This document shows positions 22,809-34,632 of a stretch of 64,000 nt of DNA, piece by piece. Numbering within the stretch: position 1 is the stretch's first letter; each line of letters opens with the position of its first letter. Origin of the DNA: Carya illinoinensis (taxonomy: Eukaryota; Streptophyta; Magnoliopsida; Fagales; Juglandaceae); assembly GCF_018687715.1 (NCBI RefSeq), contig NC_056758.1, positions 34,133,467 to 34,197,466 on the forward strand, written 5' to 3'. Made by a program: the position numbers and the translations under genes. Under the pieces are notes generated by a model. It was given only the letters and a program-made list of their open reading frames with translations, was not told the DNA's origin and did not search any database.

Positions 22809-25440
22809 GCTACTAGCTAAGAAGAAAATGATCCACAGTTGGGTAGAAAAGGCTTTAGAGGGCTGAAGAGCAGCGCATTGCTTCTAATATAATTTATTGT
22901 TTGGTTTGCGATAATGCAAATATATAATTCGAACTCTAAAATGACCTTAGCTCAAGGTCTCATTCTTTTTCCAGAGACTGTATCCCCTTTTGTTTATCAT
23001 TCAAGTTTTCATAGCAGCGTTGGAAATTATATATATAGTGTGAGTTGGGCTCTTGTTTCTTCTAGTTTTTCAACCATTTTGAAGTTTATAATCTTTATGA
23101 AATCTCTGTCACTGTATCACTTTTCGTATATAAAACACTGGACCTATTCTATTTGATTCATTAATGTTGAACATGACTGCAGTGGCACATCCTTACTTGA
23201 TTGTCCTATAAAAAAGAACTTTTAGTTCAATATGCAACCTGTCGTTAATTTTGATACCACTTGTTGACAAGAAAAATCATTAAAAAAATATTGAGACCAC
23301 ACTTTGAAAAAGTTTATTTCTATGGATTTGCATTAATCCGGTAATGTTATATAGCGATACATTCTTATTGATAGTTGCTATTTTGTGAAATTATTGACAC
23401 AGATATACACTTTTTAAAATAATTATCATCTTTTTCAAAAAAACCTTAAAAACGCTTGCTGTTAGGGCTTGTTTGGAAATAGATTTCATCTTAAAAATTT
23501 TATCTCATCTCGTCTCTTTTCTAAATATAATTTAAATACAAAATTTTCAAACTAATTATTATAATTTTTTCAAACTAATTATTACAAATTTTTCAAACTT
23601 TTAAACAACAAATAAATAAAAAAATCAACTTTTTTCAAATTTCCAGACAAAAATAATATTATAAAGCTATGTTCTAACAATATTTTAACTTTATAATATT
23701 TTTTATTCAACATTTTCTCTATCATTTCATAAAATCTAAAAAATACTATATTCAAACTATCTCACTACTATTTATAAATTATCTTATTATTATTCATAAA
23801 ATTCTCATATAATCTTATTCTTCAAATGGGCCCTTAGAGTTAGTGCCAATGAAGATAAAGTACTTGTCATTCCCTTGTAGAGCTAGTGAGCCAATTATAT
23901 GCTATAGCTACATGGTAAATTTATTTATCATTTTTTTTATCATCTTTCTCTCAGTATCTTTTGATGTGACAATAAATTATAAGTCCACAAATAAAATATA
24001 ATAAATCATATTATAAGATGATGAGAGGTCGTTGGTAAAAATGATGATAAGTTGTATTGCTCTTTTTCTTGTCTAAATATATGCTACACTTGAAGGGAAT
24101 AAAATATTCCAAGCCCATATGAATAGGTCTAGACCACCAAAGAGTCCTCATAGTACAAAAGAAGAGAGAGGGACAGGGACAGGGACGGGGGACAAGGGAA
24201 AGAATGTGTCAAGAGAAAAAAAAGGAATGTAAATGAGAAAGTTGAGAAAATAAAGGTAGTCATACATAAAGGAAACGCTGTAAATTTTCACCACTCACTA
24301 GGGGCATTTGAAAATAAGAGATAGATAAAATGAAGCGGTTAAATGACTCCCAAAGGACTTCGACTTATTTTTTAATCTCGACTTTGGCAACTCCAACGAT
24401 GATCTCTCCATCAAAAGATAAACTTTGATATCTATTGTATAGTAAAGATTAGATTATGAGAAATTATAAATAAGTTTTATTATAGTAGATATTCTTTCTA
24501 CAAAATTCCTGTAAACGTATGTATTATGCCGAACCACGTAAATCTGTATCTCTTTCTTTTATATTTTTAATATTTATTTATTGCCATAGACGTATATATA
24601 AACACACCAGATCACACTGGAGACTCCAAAACACACTAATTAAGGCTCATATAGTTATAACAGGCCAAGAACGACTCTTCCTCTTATTTCAATCTGTTAT
24701 GTAATTTTTGACATTAACAAAGTTACATGATACAACTGTTGTCCCATTTAGTAAAGTTCAACTATGGAAAGAAAAGGCAATATCTTCGTGGCGAATTTTG
24801 TTATTTTTAATGATCCTGACTGATTTAGTATAATTCTCAAGCAATTTTTTATCTGTATATTTCTTAATAATACCGATTGATTTAATATAATTCTTAAGTA
24901 AATTTTTATCTATATATATTATATAAAAATTTATTAAAGTTATATCACATCAATTTATTTGTGTAAAAAACAAAAAAAGATAAAAAATAATATTTCTTAA
25001 GACTACATATCCACTACGTCGAGTCGTTGACACTAGGAAAGACACGAAAATTTTTAGAGCGAAAATCAATTCAGAATAGTAATACCATATAATAATGTTA
25101 ATTTATGTGGACAATTTTTCTCCTTTTTAAAGGTGAAAAGTTCAATTACAGAAAGCCCATTATTAGGAAAGAAAAAGGTTACAGAAAGACCATTAAACTG
25201 CTACGGAGAAAACAAAATAACAAAGCCCATTTCTTGAAAAATTCGAGAGACTTCGGCCCAAAAGCTTCGTAGAAAAAGAGTTCAGATCCCATACTTCGCG
25301 ATCTATTCTTGCGCTATATCAGGCCGGCCCTCGATCGAGAGGTCATTGGGAGGAATGGTGTCTTGGATGCTCTTTGCTTGAAAGTCAAGCAATCTTCTGT
25401 GGATTAGAGATGGGAGTCCATTGTGAGTGATAGGCACTCC
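22809..25440. other. SKS 3'UTR and intergenic DNA
   Basis: No exon was recognised. It contains the 3'UTR of the SKS gene, a 369-bp miniature element (23465-23833) and AT-rich DNA. A short purine-rich stretch with repeated 'gggacag' lies near 24170-24190. Confidence 0.55.
23465..23833. mobile_element. Tourist/Harbinger-like miniature element with TTA duplication (369 bp)
   Basis: TTA flanks lie at 23462-23464 and 23834-23836. The ends GGGCTTGTTTGGAA and (reversed right end) GGGCCCATTTGAA are inverted repeats. The interior is AT-rich with 'atctcatctcgtctc'. This is the best-bounded member of a family with at least four copies in the window. Confidence 0.7.
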
Positions 25441-25445
25441 TGACA

Positions 25446-25454
25446 CTATATAAG
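25446..25454 (+). promoter_or_regulatory. TATA box candidate for CCT2
   Basis: CTATATAAG lies about 30 bp before a CT-rich stretch that suits a 5' leader (roughly 25480-25573). That leader could end at the donor TCGG|GTAATG and rejoin at the acceptor TTCTTCAG (25948), 52 bp before the CCT2 start codon. Confidence 0.5.
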
Positions 25455-25595
25455 CAAATACTCCTAGCATAGCCTTGTGCGACGCCGTAACTTTGTTTTC
25501 GGCGGGATCCAGTCTCTCTCTCAAATACTCCATCAAGCCGAGTCTCTCTCTCTTCACCAAATCTTCGAGATCGGGTAATGGCATGACTCAACTCT

Positions 25596-25752
25596 TAGGG
25601 TTTCATTGTGTTTTCTGAAAGTTAGGGTTTCTATGTCGTTTTCTTCGTTTTCTCGTTGCAGTATCGAGGACAAGCTTTCCACTTCGAGTCTCCCTCTTGA
25701 ATTTTTAGTTGTAGTATTTTATGGGTCGTATTTTCTCTGAAAGTTAGGGTTT
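25596..25752 (+). promoter_or_regulatory. three telo-box motifs (TAGGGTTT) in the CCT2 leader intron
   Basis: TAGGGTTT occurs at 25596-25603, 25623-25630 and 25745-25752. The reverse complement AAACCCTA is the plant telo-box, common near transcription starts of ribosomal-protein and translation-related genes. Here it lies in the presumed 5'UTR intron of CCT2. A regulatory role is inferred. Confidence 0.45.
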
Positions 25753-26000
25753 CTCCACTCTTATGGTTTCGTTTATGTTTGGTTCTTGGGAAAGTGAAAG
25801 ATAAGAGAAGAAAATGATGTAAATATCACATTTTTACATCTAAGAAATCTTTATTAAAAGCTGTAAATATCACTTATATTCATCATGAAAAATTTAGGGT
25901 GGTTTACAAAGCGTTAAGTTCCGATTACTTGTGTTAATCTTTCTTCAGCTAAATTGTCCGAGCATCTCGGTTCCAGCTAGCCTCATTTACATCCCCATTC

Positions 26001-29000
26001 ATGGCGGTACGTCAAATGCTGTTAAATCATTCTATGGTCCTTTTTTATAAAATATTTTGTTGTTATTATTATTTGTTTCTTCATTTTGTACTTCATGATG
26101 TCTCACTTGGTCGAGAATGTTTGTAGATCGACAGAATTTTTAAAGATGAAGCCAGTGAAGAAAAGGGGGAGCGTGCCAGAATGGTGAGCCTTGTGTGAAA
26201 GTGATAGATATGCACGCTTTTTGGATATAAAGTTGATGTATGACTGTATAAATTCCCCCTCTTTTTTGGTCATTCCCTCGTTTTTTTGGCTATCAAAAAG
26301 AAAAATACGATATATGCGTGTTTGAATTCCATTAATGAACATTTTAAAATCGAGCTGATTAAATTTGGGTATTTGTAGTGCAGAGTTACTTCGTGATTCT
26401 GAAATAATATTTTGAACTGAGCATATCTATCTTTTGCTTGATGTTCATCGTGAATAGAATAATTGATTTCTTTCTTCATTCAGGCATCGTTTATCGGTGC
26501 AATGGCAATTGCTGACTTGGTCAAGACAACCTTGGGGCCAAAGGGAATGGTAAAACTTTTCATGCTTTTCCCCTTTGTATATTTCTGTGTGCTGGAGGCT
26601 TGAGCTCTGCATCTTTTTAAAATGAAATTACTCATCAATTATTTTTTTCAGACTTTAGGGTGTTTTCAAATGAAATATGCTGTTATTGTAGGCCATTATT
26701 CAATGTTTGAACATATTTTTTGGCCTGATTGTTGATTTGTATTGTTCAGGATAAAATTTTGCAATCGACAGGTAGAGGACGTTCAGTCACAGTTACAAAT
26801 GATGGTGCCACCATTTTGAAGTCCCTTCATATTGACAACCCAGCTGCTAAAGTTCTTGTTGGTATCCTTGCAATTGTTCTCTTATTGATGATGTATGATT
26901 TGTCTGGTTTGAGAGTTTTATGACTAATAATCTCTTTTGAGGTCAGCAAAGATCTTTGTTTGTGCAAATGTTTGTTCTGTACGAGTATCTGTACTCTGTT
27001 ACCAAGCCAACATCGAAATAACAAATGCGACAACTTTGAATTTGTTGGATAAATAGCATATTATTTTTTATCCTTAATTCAAGAATCAGATATTTCAAAA
27101 GTTCAAGATGATGAAGTTGGTGATGGGACAACTTCCGTTGTTGTCTTGGCTGGGGAACTTCTGAGGGAGGCAGAAAAGCTTGTAGCAGCAAAAATACACC
27201 CAATGACAATAATATCAGGTCTAGATTTTCTGAGTTATAGGCGATCTTTCCATTATTTTGCTTGCATGGTGAAGCATTACATGGATGTAGAGGGCTTGGT
27301 TTACTAAATGAATATATGCTCTTTTTCCTTTATTATCATAATGTGTATAATGCCTATAAAGGAACAATATCTCATCCGTCACCTTGTAGTTTCTTAAAAA
27401 CTTTAAGGACATGCTTGCTTTATCAATGGTTCTCCTGTAATTTCCTTGTAATTTAGGTCTGTTAATGATATTTGGAATGGTGAGAGAAACTTTTCCCAAC
27501 AAAAGGGTGGCACTTGCCTCCTGACCCTTGGTGAGCACCATAACAATAAGTTGGTGAAGAGTATAACTTCCACTGATAAATCATGGGCATGCCAGGAGTT
27601 TTCTGGAGAAGGAAAAATGGATTACAAATAATGGATTTTTTTGGTCTAGGTATCATCCAATTAGCTTGGAATTCCATTTTTTCTGTTTGCTCTCCCACGA
27701 CATATATATTTTTTTTGATAGGTAAATAAATTTTATTGATCCACGTAAATAGGCCAAGCCCGAGTACACAGGGAGTATACAAGAAAAAAGCCTATTTACA
27801 ATCTAAGTGCTACGGATAGTAGCGGAAAAAATGGTTTAACAAAAGAAATGCCGTTGCCACTCTCCCACGACATATACCTTTTCAATTGTGTAGTCTGAAT
27901 TGCTTTCCAGCTGATTTTTTAAAGTACAAAAAGATTCCATTTGGAAAAACCTTGCTAGTAACTTCTGCCCACTGCTGGCTGGAAAAGAAGTGTTGCCGCT
28001 GATCAATAGTCTCTCTTGCTCTCTCTAAGCTAGATTTGTTTTATCGTATCAACTCCTACAACCCAGCATGCATTTTTACCTGACGGTTTCATAAACAGTT
28101 TTCCTTCTTAAAAACACACAATATATTCACCCATTTCCCTTCTAAAAACACAATTTTCCTACAACCTAGCATGCATCTTGACCGGACAGTTTCTAATGAA
28201 TTGTTTGATTGTTTAGGTTATCGAATGGCTGTGGAATGTGCACGCAATGCTCTGTTGCAGAAAGTCATGGATAATAAAGAGGATGAAGGCATGTTTTTTT
28301 GTTCTGTATTCACTTTTACATAATTTATTTTTTCCTTCATTGTTTTCTTGGTTGTGGGAAATGCAGCATTTCCCCCTTATTGTTCAGTCAACATTTTATT
28401 TTCATCATGGACTTTTTGATGCAAGTTTTTTGGAAACGGATGAGAACTGCTAATCTGTGTGACCGGGCCTTTGGTTTCTGCAGTCTTTGTTGTATACTTA
28501 ATGCATGTCATGACTGTATTTTATGCAGAGAAATTCAAGTCAGACTTGATGAAGATTGCAAAGACTACTCTGAGTTCCAAGATACTCTCACAGGATAAGG
28601 AACATTTTGCAAAACTGGCAGTGGATGCTGTTTTGAGGCTAAAGGTAATCTTGGGGCTGATTTAGATGTGGAAAGCTCTGGCTTGTGCAAGCCATCTTTT
28701 TATTTTTTTCATTGATTTATTTTTAAAGTTTTTAGTGATGTAACTAACTATGATTTGTGGGGATGAGGAATTAGTCGAATTTGGTCAAGTTTTTAGCTAT
28801 TTCTTCCTTCTTTGAAGTACTTTTTACATGTAAGAATGTTACTTTGGTGTGATTATGCTCTACATGCCAAGCTATTTTGACTTTTGTGTTACACATCATG
28901 GTGGTTGTCTTTATGTTTTTTTGTAATAATGATGTTGGAAATGGCAGGGAAGCACAAACTTAGAGTCCATCCAAATTATTAAGAAGCCTGGAGGATCGCT

Positions 29001-31291
29001 AAAGGATTCCTTTTTAGACGAAGGGTGGGGTGTCTAAACTCTCAAGCTTCTTATGAGCTACTTTTCTGTACTTTTCTGCTCGATGACGTATAGGTTTTCC
29101 ATGAAATTTATGTTTACAATGGGAGTTGCATGCTTGTCCAGATTTATTCTTGACAAGAAAATTGGTATTGGACAACCGAAACGCATAGAAAATGCAAAGA
29201 TTTTGGTGGCGAACACAGCGATGGACACGGATAAAGTGAAGATATATGGGGCCCGTGTCCGTGTTGATTCAATGTCCAGGGTTGCTGATATTGAAGCGGC
29301 TGAGAAGGAAAAGATGAGAGAAAAAGTGCAAAAGATCATTGCTCATGGAATCAACTGCTTTGTTAACAGACAGTTAATTTACAACTTTCCTGAAGAACTT
29401 TTTGCAGATGCGGGTATACTTGCGATTGAACATGCAGATTTTGATGGGATTGAGCGCCTTGCTTTAGTTACCGGTGGTGAAATTGCATCAACTTTTGACA
29501 ATCCAGAATCGGTTAAACTTGGTCACTGCAAGCTCATCGAGGAAATCATGATTGGTGAGGACAAGTTGATCCACTTTTCTGGTGTTGAATTGGGTCAGGC
29601 TTGCACAATAGTATTAAGAGGTGCAAGGTATTTTACTGAATTTTCATTTTCATCGTTTTTTCTCCTGTAAATATAGTCTTTGTTCTAATTGTATGTTTAT
29701 GTTTTCCAAATTTTTTTTTTTAATCTGTGTGCACGTGTCTGTGATCAGACACGTAATATGGACTGCAACACTTGGTCGCTGGTTTGAACTTTGAAGCATT
29801 GTGCCAATCTTCAAGCAGCCAATTACCTGTCTCAAGTCTGAAATTTTTATTACCAATGTTCAAACCAAATCCTGAAGGAACCTTCTTTGAAATGGCCTTT
29901 GTCACTATCAATCCTGGCAGAACAACTCAAAAGGGTGTTCTATCTGGAGGGATTTAAGCTACAAAGAGTTGCAATCAGTTTTCTCACCATGAACTAATAG
30001 ATTGCAGGCATGCTTCATTTAGTGTTGGCCACTGGTGTAGCTATTATTTATTTATTGTAATGGTTTGTCGGGGTAGATGCATACAATGCTTTTTTACCAG
30101 TAGTTTCCTTTATCCTGACCTTTAGTACCAGACTCGGCGTAGGTAGTGTAATTTTCGCACGTTTGGTTTCTCTATTGACTTTCTAGTTTTGGATTATCTT
30201 CTTATAACATTGATGCTGAGATATCTTTTGATTTCTTTTGATAAGTAAAGATGATCCTTTGATTTAGTTTCTGAGTAATACAAATTGTTTTGTTGTAAAT
30301 TTTTTTTTTTGCAGCCACCATGTTCTTGACGAGGCTGAAAGGTCTCTTCACGATGCCTTGTGTGTCCTGTCACAGACTGTCAATGACAGTAGGGTTTTGC
30401 TTGGAGGTGGGTGGCCTGAGATGGTGATGGCCAAGGACGTGGATGAACTGGCACGTAAGACTCCTGGGAAGAAGTCTCATGCTATTGAAGCTTTTTCTCG
30501 GGCACTAGTGGCCATTCCTACCATCATTGCTGACAATGCTGGTTTGGACAGTGCTGAGTTGGTTGCTCAGCTCCGTGCTGAGCACCAGAAGGAGGGATGC
30601 ACTGCAGGGATTGATGTCATCTCTGGATCTGTGAGTATGCAAGATGAAAATTTATTATGGAGTTTATGATGCACGGATTGTATGGAGTTTATAATGGGTC
30701 TAGCTTGAAAGATTACAAATGAAAATTGTGGGGCACTGATTGAGATTCCAGCCATGAAATTCCTTTTGGTAATATCTGTTACCTGTATATTTTGGAGGCA
30801 TTTTCTTTTGCTTCTATCGACTCACCTCAGCATTTATTTAATCAATTTTATTCTTTTATAATTTTACAGGAATAGTATTATTAAATATAGATAAATTTGA
30901 AAAGTCGTGTCAATAAATTCTTGCACTTTGGATGTTTAAAGCTTTTATACCCTTCACTTCTTTCCTATATAACTCTCATTGTGCGGAGTATAAGTAGTAT
31001 TTGATTTCTCGTACGATCGGTGCACCACAGGTTTTGCCTATGTTTTTAGCTTCTATTTGCTTGGAAAGTTATGGATTGTTGATTGCTTGTCTATAAAGTC
31101 GCATCTTTAATTTTGGCTCCTGGTGATCATTGATTTCGTGACAGGTAGGAGATATGGCACAACTGGGAATTTCTGAAGCATTCAAAGTCAAGCACGCCGT
31201 ATTACTCTCTGCTACTGAGGCTGCTGAGATGATTCTCCGAGTTGATGAAATCATCACCTGTGCTCCACGGAAGAGAGAAAATAGGATGTGA
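26001..31291 (+). CDS. CCT2: T-complex protein 1 subunit beta (CCT2), cytosolic group II chaperonin
   Basis: Coding exons: 26001-26006, 26127-26183, 26484-26549, 26750-26861, 27090-27218, 28217-28288, 28529-28644, 28948-29024, 29142-29627, 30315-30630, 31145-31291. Length is 527 aa, the expected CCT-beta length. Exon 1 codes only Met-Ala. Visible motifs are TLGPKGMDKIL (about residues 37-47), the ATPase motif GDGTT (91-95), and LLGGGWPEM with GGG at 404-406. The protein ends [12 protein letters not shown]. It is one of eight subunits of the TRiC/CCT ring that folds actin, tubulin and other proteins with ATP. Intron 6 has a GC donor (28289-28290). Intron 5 carries a reverse-oriented LINE tail. 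Confidence 0.97.
27707..27859 (-). mobile_element. 153-bp LINE 3' end, reverse orientation, in CCT2 intron 5
   Basis: Exact 17-bp repeats ctctcccacgacatata lie at 27690-27706 and 27860-27876. On the minus strand the insert reads through 'tgtgtactcgggcttggcctattt' and 'ataaaatttatttacctatc' to an A-tail, the same 3'UTR block as the LINEs at 3850 and 4760. Confidence 0.85.
28055..28203. repeat. degenerate direct duplication, period about 103 bp, in CCT2 intron 5
   Basis: 'cctacaacccagcatgcat' at 28055 recurs as 'cctacaacctagcatgcat' at 28158. Each is followed by similar 'gacggtttc/gacagtttc' sequence and preceded by 'cttctnaaaaacaca'. Confidence 0.5.
28289..28528 (+). other. GC-AG intron 6 of CCT2
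   Basis: The exon must end …GAG GAT GAA G at 28288 so that the acceptor TTATGCAG (28528) continues with AG AAA TTC in frame and gives the conserved EKFKSDL. The donor is then AAG|GCATGT. The nearest GT (28293) breaks the frame. Confidence 0.8.
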
Positions 31292-31453
31292 AGATATGAT
31301 TAGATTTATTGGCTAATTAAGGACATCTGTTGTAATTCTGTGATACGTGTTGCTGCCATCTTGGATAGGATACAGCAATGAAACTGTTTTGGAACATGGT
31401 CTGATTTCAAACACTGGGAGTTTCTTTCTTACCTGTTTGTGTTTTTGTTTTAG

Positions 31454-31484
<31 letters not shown>

Positions 31485-31710
31485 TTTAATTTTATTGTTA
31501 TTATTATTCTGGCAAAGGCGGTTTTGGGAAATTGCTGGAAAGGCTAATCGTCTGGGGATTGATCATTTTGTTGTTGAAATTTTGATGATTTTATTTTTAT
31601 TTTTAATTTTATTTTTTTGAGGAGCTGTACTAGGCATTGGAATCCTTGGTCCCGGTAATGAGAATCCATCATATAATCTGTCAAAAGGGTAACGTGTTTC
31701 AGCAGTATTA

Positions 31711-32035
31711 GGCTGCGTTTAGATGGGTAGCTGGGTTAAGTTGAATTCAGTTATTTATGAATAGTAAATTGAGTTTATGGAATGATTTATGTGGGATTTA
31801 TCTAAAATGAGTTTAAATATTAAGGTGAGTTTGGTACTATTTATATAAAATTGAAAAAAATTATGGATTCCATTCGCAAAGACGTGGAGTTGAAAAAAAT
31901 TGTAGATCTTATATGTAAGAAAGTTTTGAATTGTGAAGAGTTTAATAATTTAAGAGTTAAGTGTTTAGATGTTAGATTTAATTTAAAATTAGAATAAATT
32001 GAATTGAATTAAGTTGAGTTTAACAATCAGACGAG
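31711..32035. mobile_element. miniature-element-like repeat (boundaries approximate)
   Basis: It starts GGCTGCGTTTAGATGGG directly after TTA. The inner end pattern 'ggttaagttgaattcag' recurs inverted near the right end ('ttgaattaagttgag'). It resembles the GTTTAGATG family at 16228. The right border is uncertain. Confidence 0.4.
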
Positions 32036-33991
32036 TGAAGGAATCTTTTGAAACCTATGAATATATCAACAACGTTCCTCGAAATTCAGAATTCCCCCTT
32101 CCATTCATTCTGAATCTAGATCTGTTTAAATTTTTATTCACTCGCTTCACTCTAATCAAGAGTTCGTCTTTTGTACATTCAATAAATTTCATCGAGGGTA
32201 GAATGCATCTGGCGGAGCCGTTCTGATCTTCAACCGAGCATGGATAATTTATTGGTCGGACCGGCTTCGACAAGATCAAAGGCTGTAGCTTGGTTCACCT
32301 CGACCAATGATCGGCTCAACCAGTGTGTCCAACAAGTCAGGAGCGTTAATATTCTTTCTAGACTTCATCTAGATTGATGGAAGTATCTTCTTTGGCGAGG
32401 TAAAAACAATAGTGGGAAAAAGGAATTTTATATTTTTCTTTCTTTACTCTTCCCGCGCCCGATGCTCAGATTCGGGCAAATTACTCTCACAGCCTCTCAG
32501 CTTTTGCAGAACTTGGATGTGATTAAGCACACCATCCAACGGAGCAGCGAAACGATGGTAGACACTTCAGAGTTTGATCCTGAGCTTGTTCTTTCTCCCG
32601 AATTCCCTGAGGTACCTTTCTTTTTGTCCCTCTTTCGCACTCCCTTCATATTGGTTTGGTTTTCTTGAAGATTCAGAGATTTTGTTTCACGTGTCGTTTT
32701 ACTTTAGTTCGCATGCGGAACGGGCCCCCTGCAGACAAACACCAAAGATAACATTGAACATAGATGTAGTTGGGGCCTGCGCTTGGGAAATGGTGGTTGT
32801 GAACGAGCTTAAATGGGTAACACTTTATTCAGGTGTTGTTGAAGTAGAGCATCGTAATTATTTAATGCGTAATCGTTGATTTCTTTTCCCTTTGTTCGAT
32901 CTGAAAAAAGTGCTGATAATCATAGCCTTTATCATTGACTGCTTTGGTTGCTAAGTTGTGGATTTTATTGTTTTGCAAATACGGTTCTTATGTATATCCT
33001 TCTTTGTAATTGTAGGTCTTGCCAGCATTGGCCACCCTGTTTTCGTTTTCACACTTGCCAAATGGTTTTAATCTGCCAGGTTTGCATTAGGTACAAATTG
33101 CATCCGAGAAATTAAATTTTTTTTTTTTACAAGTTTCTTATCTAAATGCTCTGATTCAGTATTTTATAATTCATTCTGCTGCGTTGCGTCATGAACTCTC
33201 CTCTAAATGGACATATGCGGTTGTAGTTGCTACGAGATGCAGTTGGACATTTCTGCTTCATGGATACAGTACATAGAATTATGCAGGCCGTCATTTCCTT
33301 CGAGTGGTTTATATGACTTCTCACTCGAAGCTGTAAATGATACTTCATATTACGCCTTAATGTGTAGTACTTCTCGGCTTTGTTCTGTCTGGTTTCACGT
33401 GATTATAATCTCCTTGAAAAAATAAAAATAAAATCCGGATTACACTGTCGATTTTTTTAGTACAGAATTTGGTGGATAGCCTCTCTCATTCAAATTTAGG
33501 CTTAACAGTGTGCAGACCACGTTGATAAACATGTTAAGTTTATAATTTTTCTGCTTCTTTTACTAGTATTTCTACTATGAAGTCGTATTCAGTTTCTTAT
33601 CCCTGTTAATTTTTTTTCCAGACATTTCCTTAATTTTACATCAAATTTCATGTGTTCCCGTGTTCTTGATGCTGATTCATAATATAGTCAGTCCTGCAGG
33701 ATTGCATGCTATAGGTCAGTATTTGTCACTAGAAACATTATGAATTTAGTAACTTGCTGCAGCACTACATAAATATATACATAAGACATAAATATGTAAT
33801 ACATTTATGTGAGGGTGCGTGTTAGAAACTTAGAATGGCTGTCTTTATGAGTTGGTCATTTTAATTTTATTAATAGGAAGTATAGAGGAAAAAATTTGCC
33901 TCTTCGATGGGTGGATACTGTGAATTAATTTGGGTGCATAATATACAAACTGAACTCGGATTCTATTTTTGTGTTGGCCGAGTGGTTTCTT

Positions 33992-34207
33992 GGTCTCGTT
34001 TGTTTTTAGAGATGAGATAAAATGAGATAAGTTGAATAAAATATTATTAGAATATATTATTTTTGTATTGAAATTTGAACAAGTTGTATTGAGATTTAAA
34101 AAAGTTAAATTATTTATTTTATTTTGTATACGAATTTGAAAAAGTTATAATGATTAAGACGAGATGAGATGAGATGAGATGAGAGTCTTGTAAAAGTGAA
34201 CAAGGCC
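33992..34207. mobile_element. Tourist-like miniature element (216 bp), AGATGAGATGAGAT family
   Basis: The left end GGTCTCGTTTGTTTTTAG and the right end, reversed (GGCCTTGTTCACTTTTAC), are imperfect inverted repeats. Sub-ends are rich in 'gagatgagataaaatgagat' and 'gagatgagatgagatgagag'. No clean target duplication was seen. Confidence 0.55.
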
Positions 34208-34632
34208 AAGTTTGCTCTTGGAGGGGCGTGTGCAATAAGAGGATATTAAAAGCCTAACGTTCTTCACAATAGCATGCAAAAGAGAGCCTTTTGTAATCTG
34301 AAGCTCTGAGGCCACCATCACTCATTATTTTACCGGTTTTTTCTTCTCTTAACTAGCCTTGTGGGATCGCTGGGGCCATTAAAAAAAAAAACCATACCAA
34401 ACCGGACTCTTTTTTTCCGACCGGGAAATGAACAAACCGGGCGAGTTAACGGTCAAATACATGTAGCATAAGTTGTACGCGAATCCAGTTATATTGACGC
34501 CCAACGAAAAATTGACTCGTGTCGACTCCCAAACAAGCACCGAACAGTTCCCCTTTCTACTCTCCTCGACCCGACTCGGAACTCCGCAGAGATACTGCCG
34601 CCATTGCCCTCTGAGAGAGGCGTCGTAAAAAA

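Larger units (their letters stand above)
31292..34632. other. CCT2 3'UTR and intergenic DNA upstream of PUS10
   Basis: It holds a T-run (about 31452-31480) and miniature elements at 31711-32035 and 33992-34207. An isolated open stretch of 50 codons at 32462-32611 starts at ATG and ends at a donor-like GAG|GTACCT. I cannot assign that stretch to a family and could not chain it to further exons; it may be a gene remnant. Confidence 0.5.

Noticed and set aside
28289..28296. GT donor for CCT2 exon 6
   Set aside because: Using GT at 28293 shifts phase and destroys the conserved EKFKSDL junction. GC at 28289 is the only solution that keeps the frame.
29058..29339. minus-strand 93-codon open frame
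   Set aside because: Antisense shadow of conserved CCT2 exon 9.
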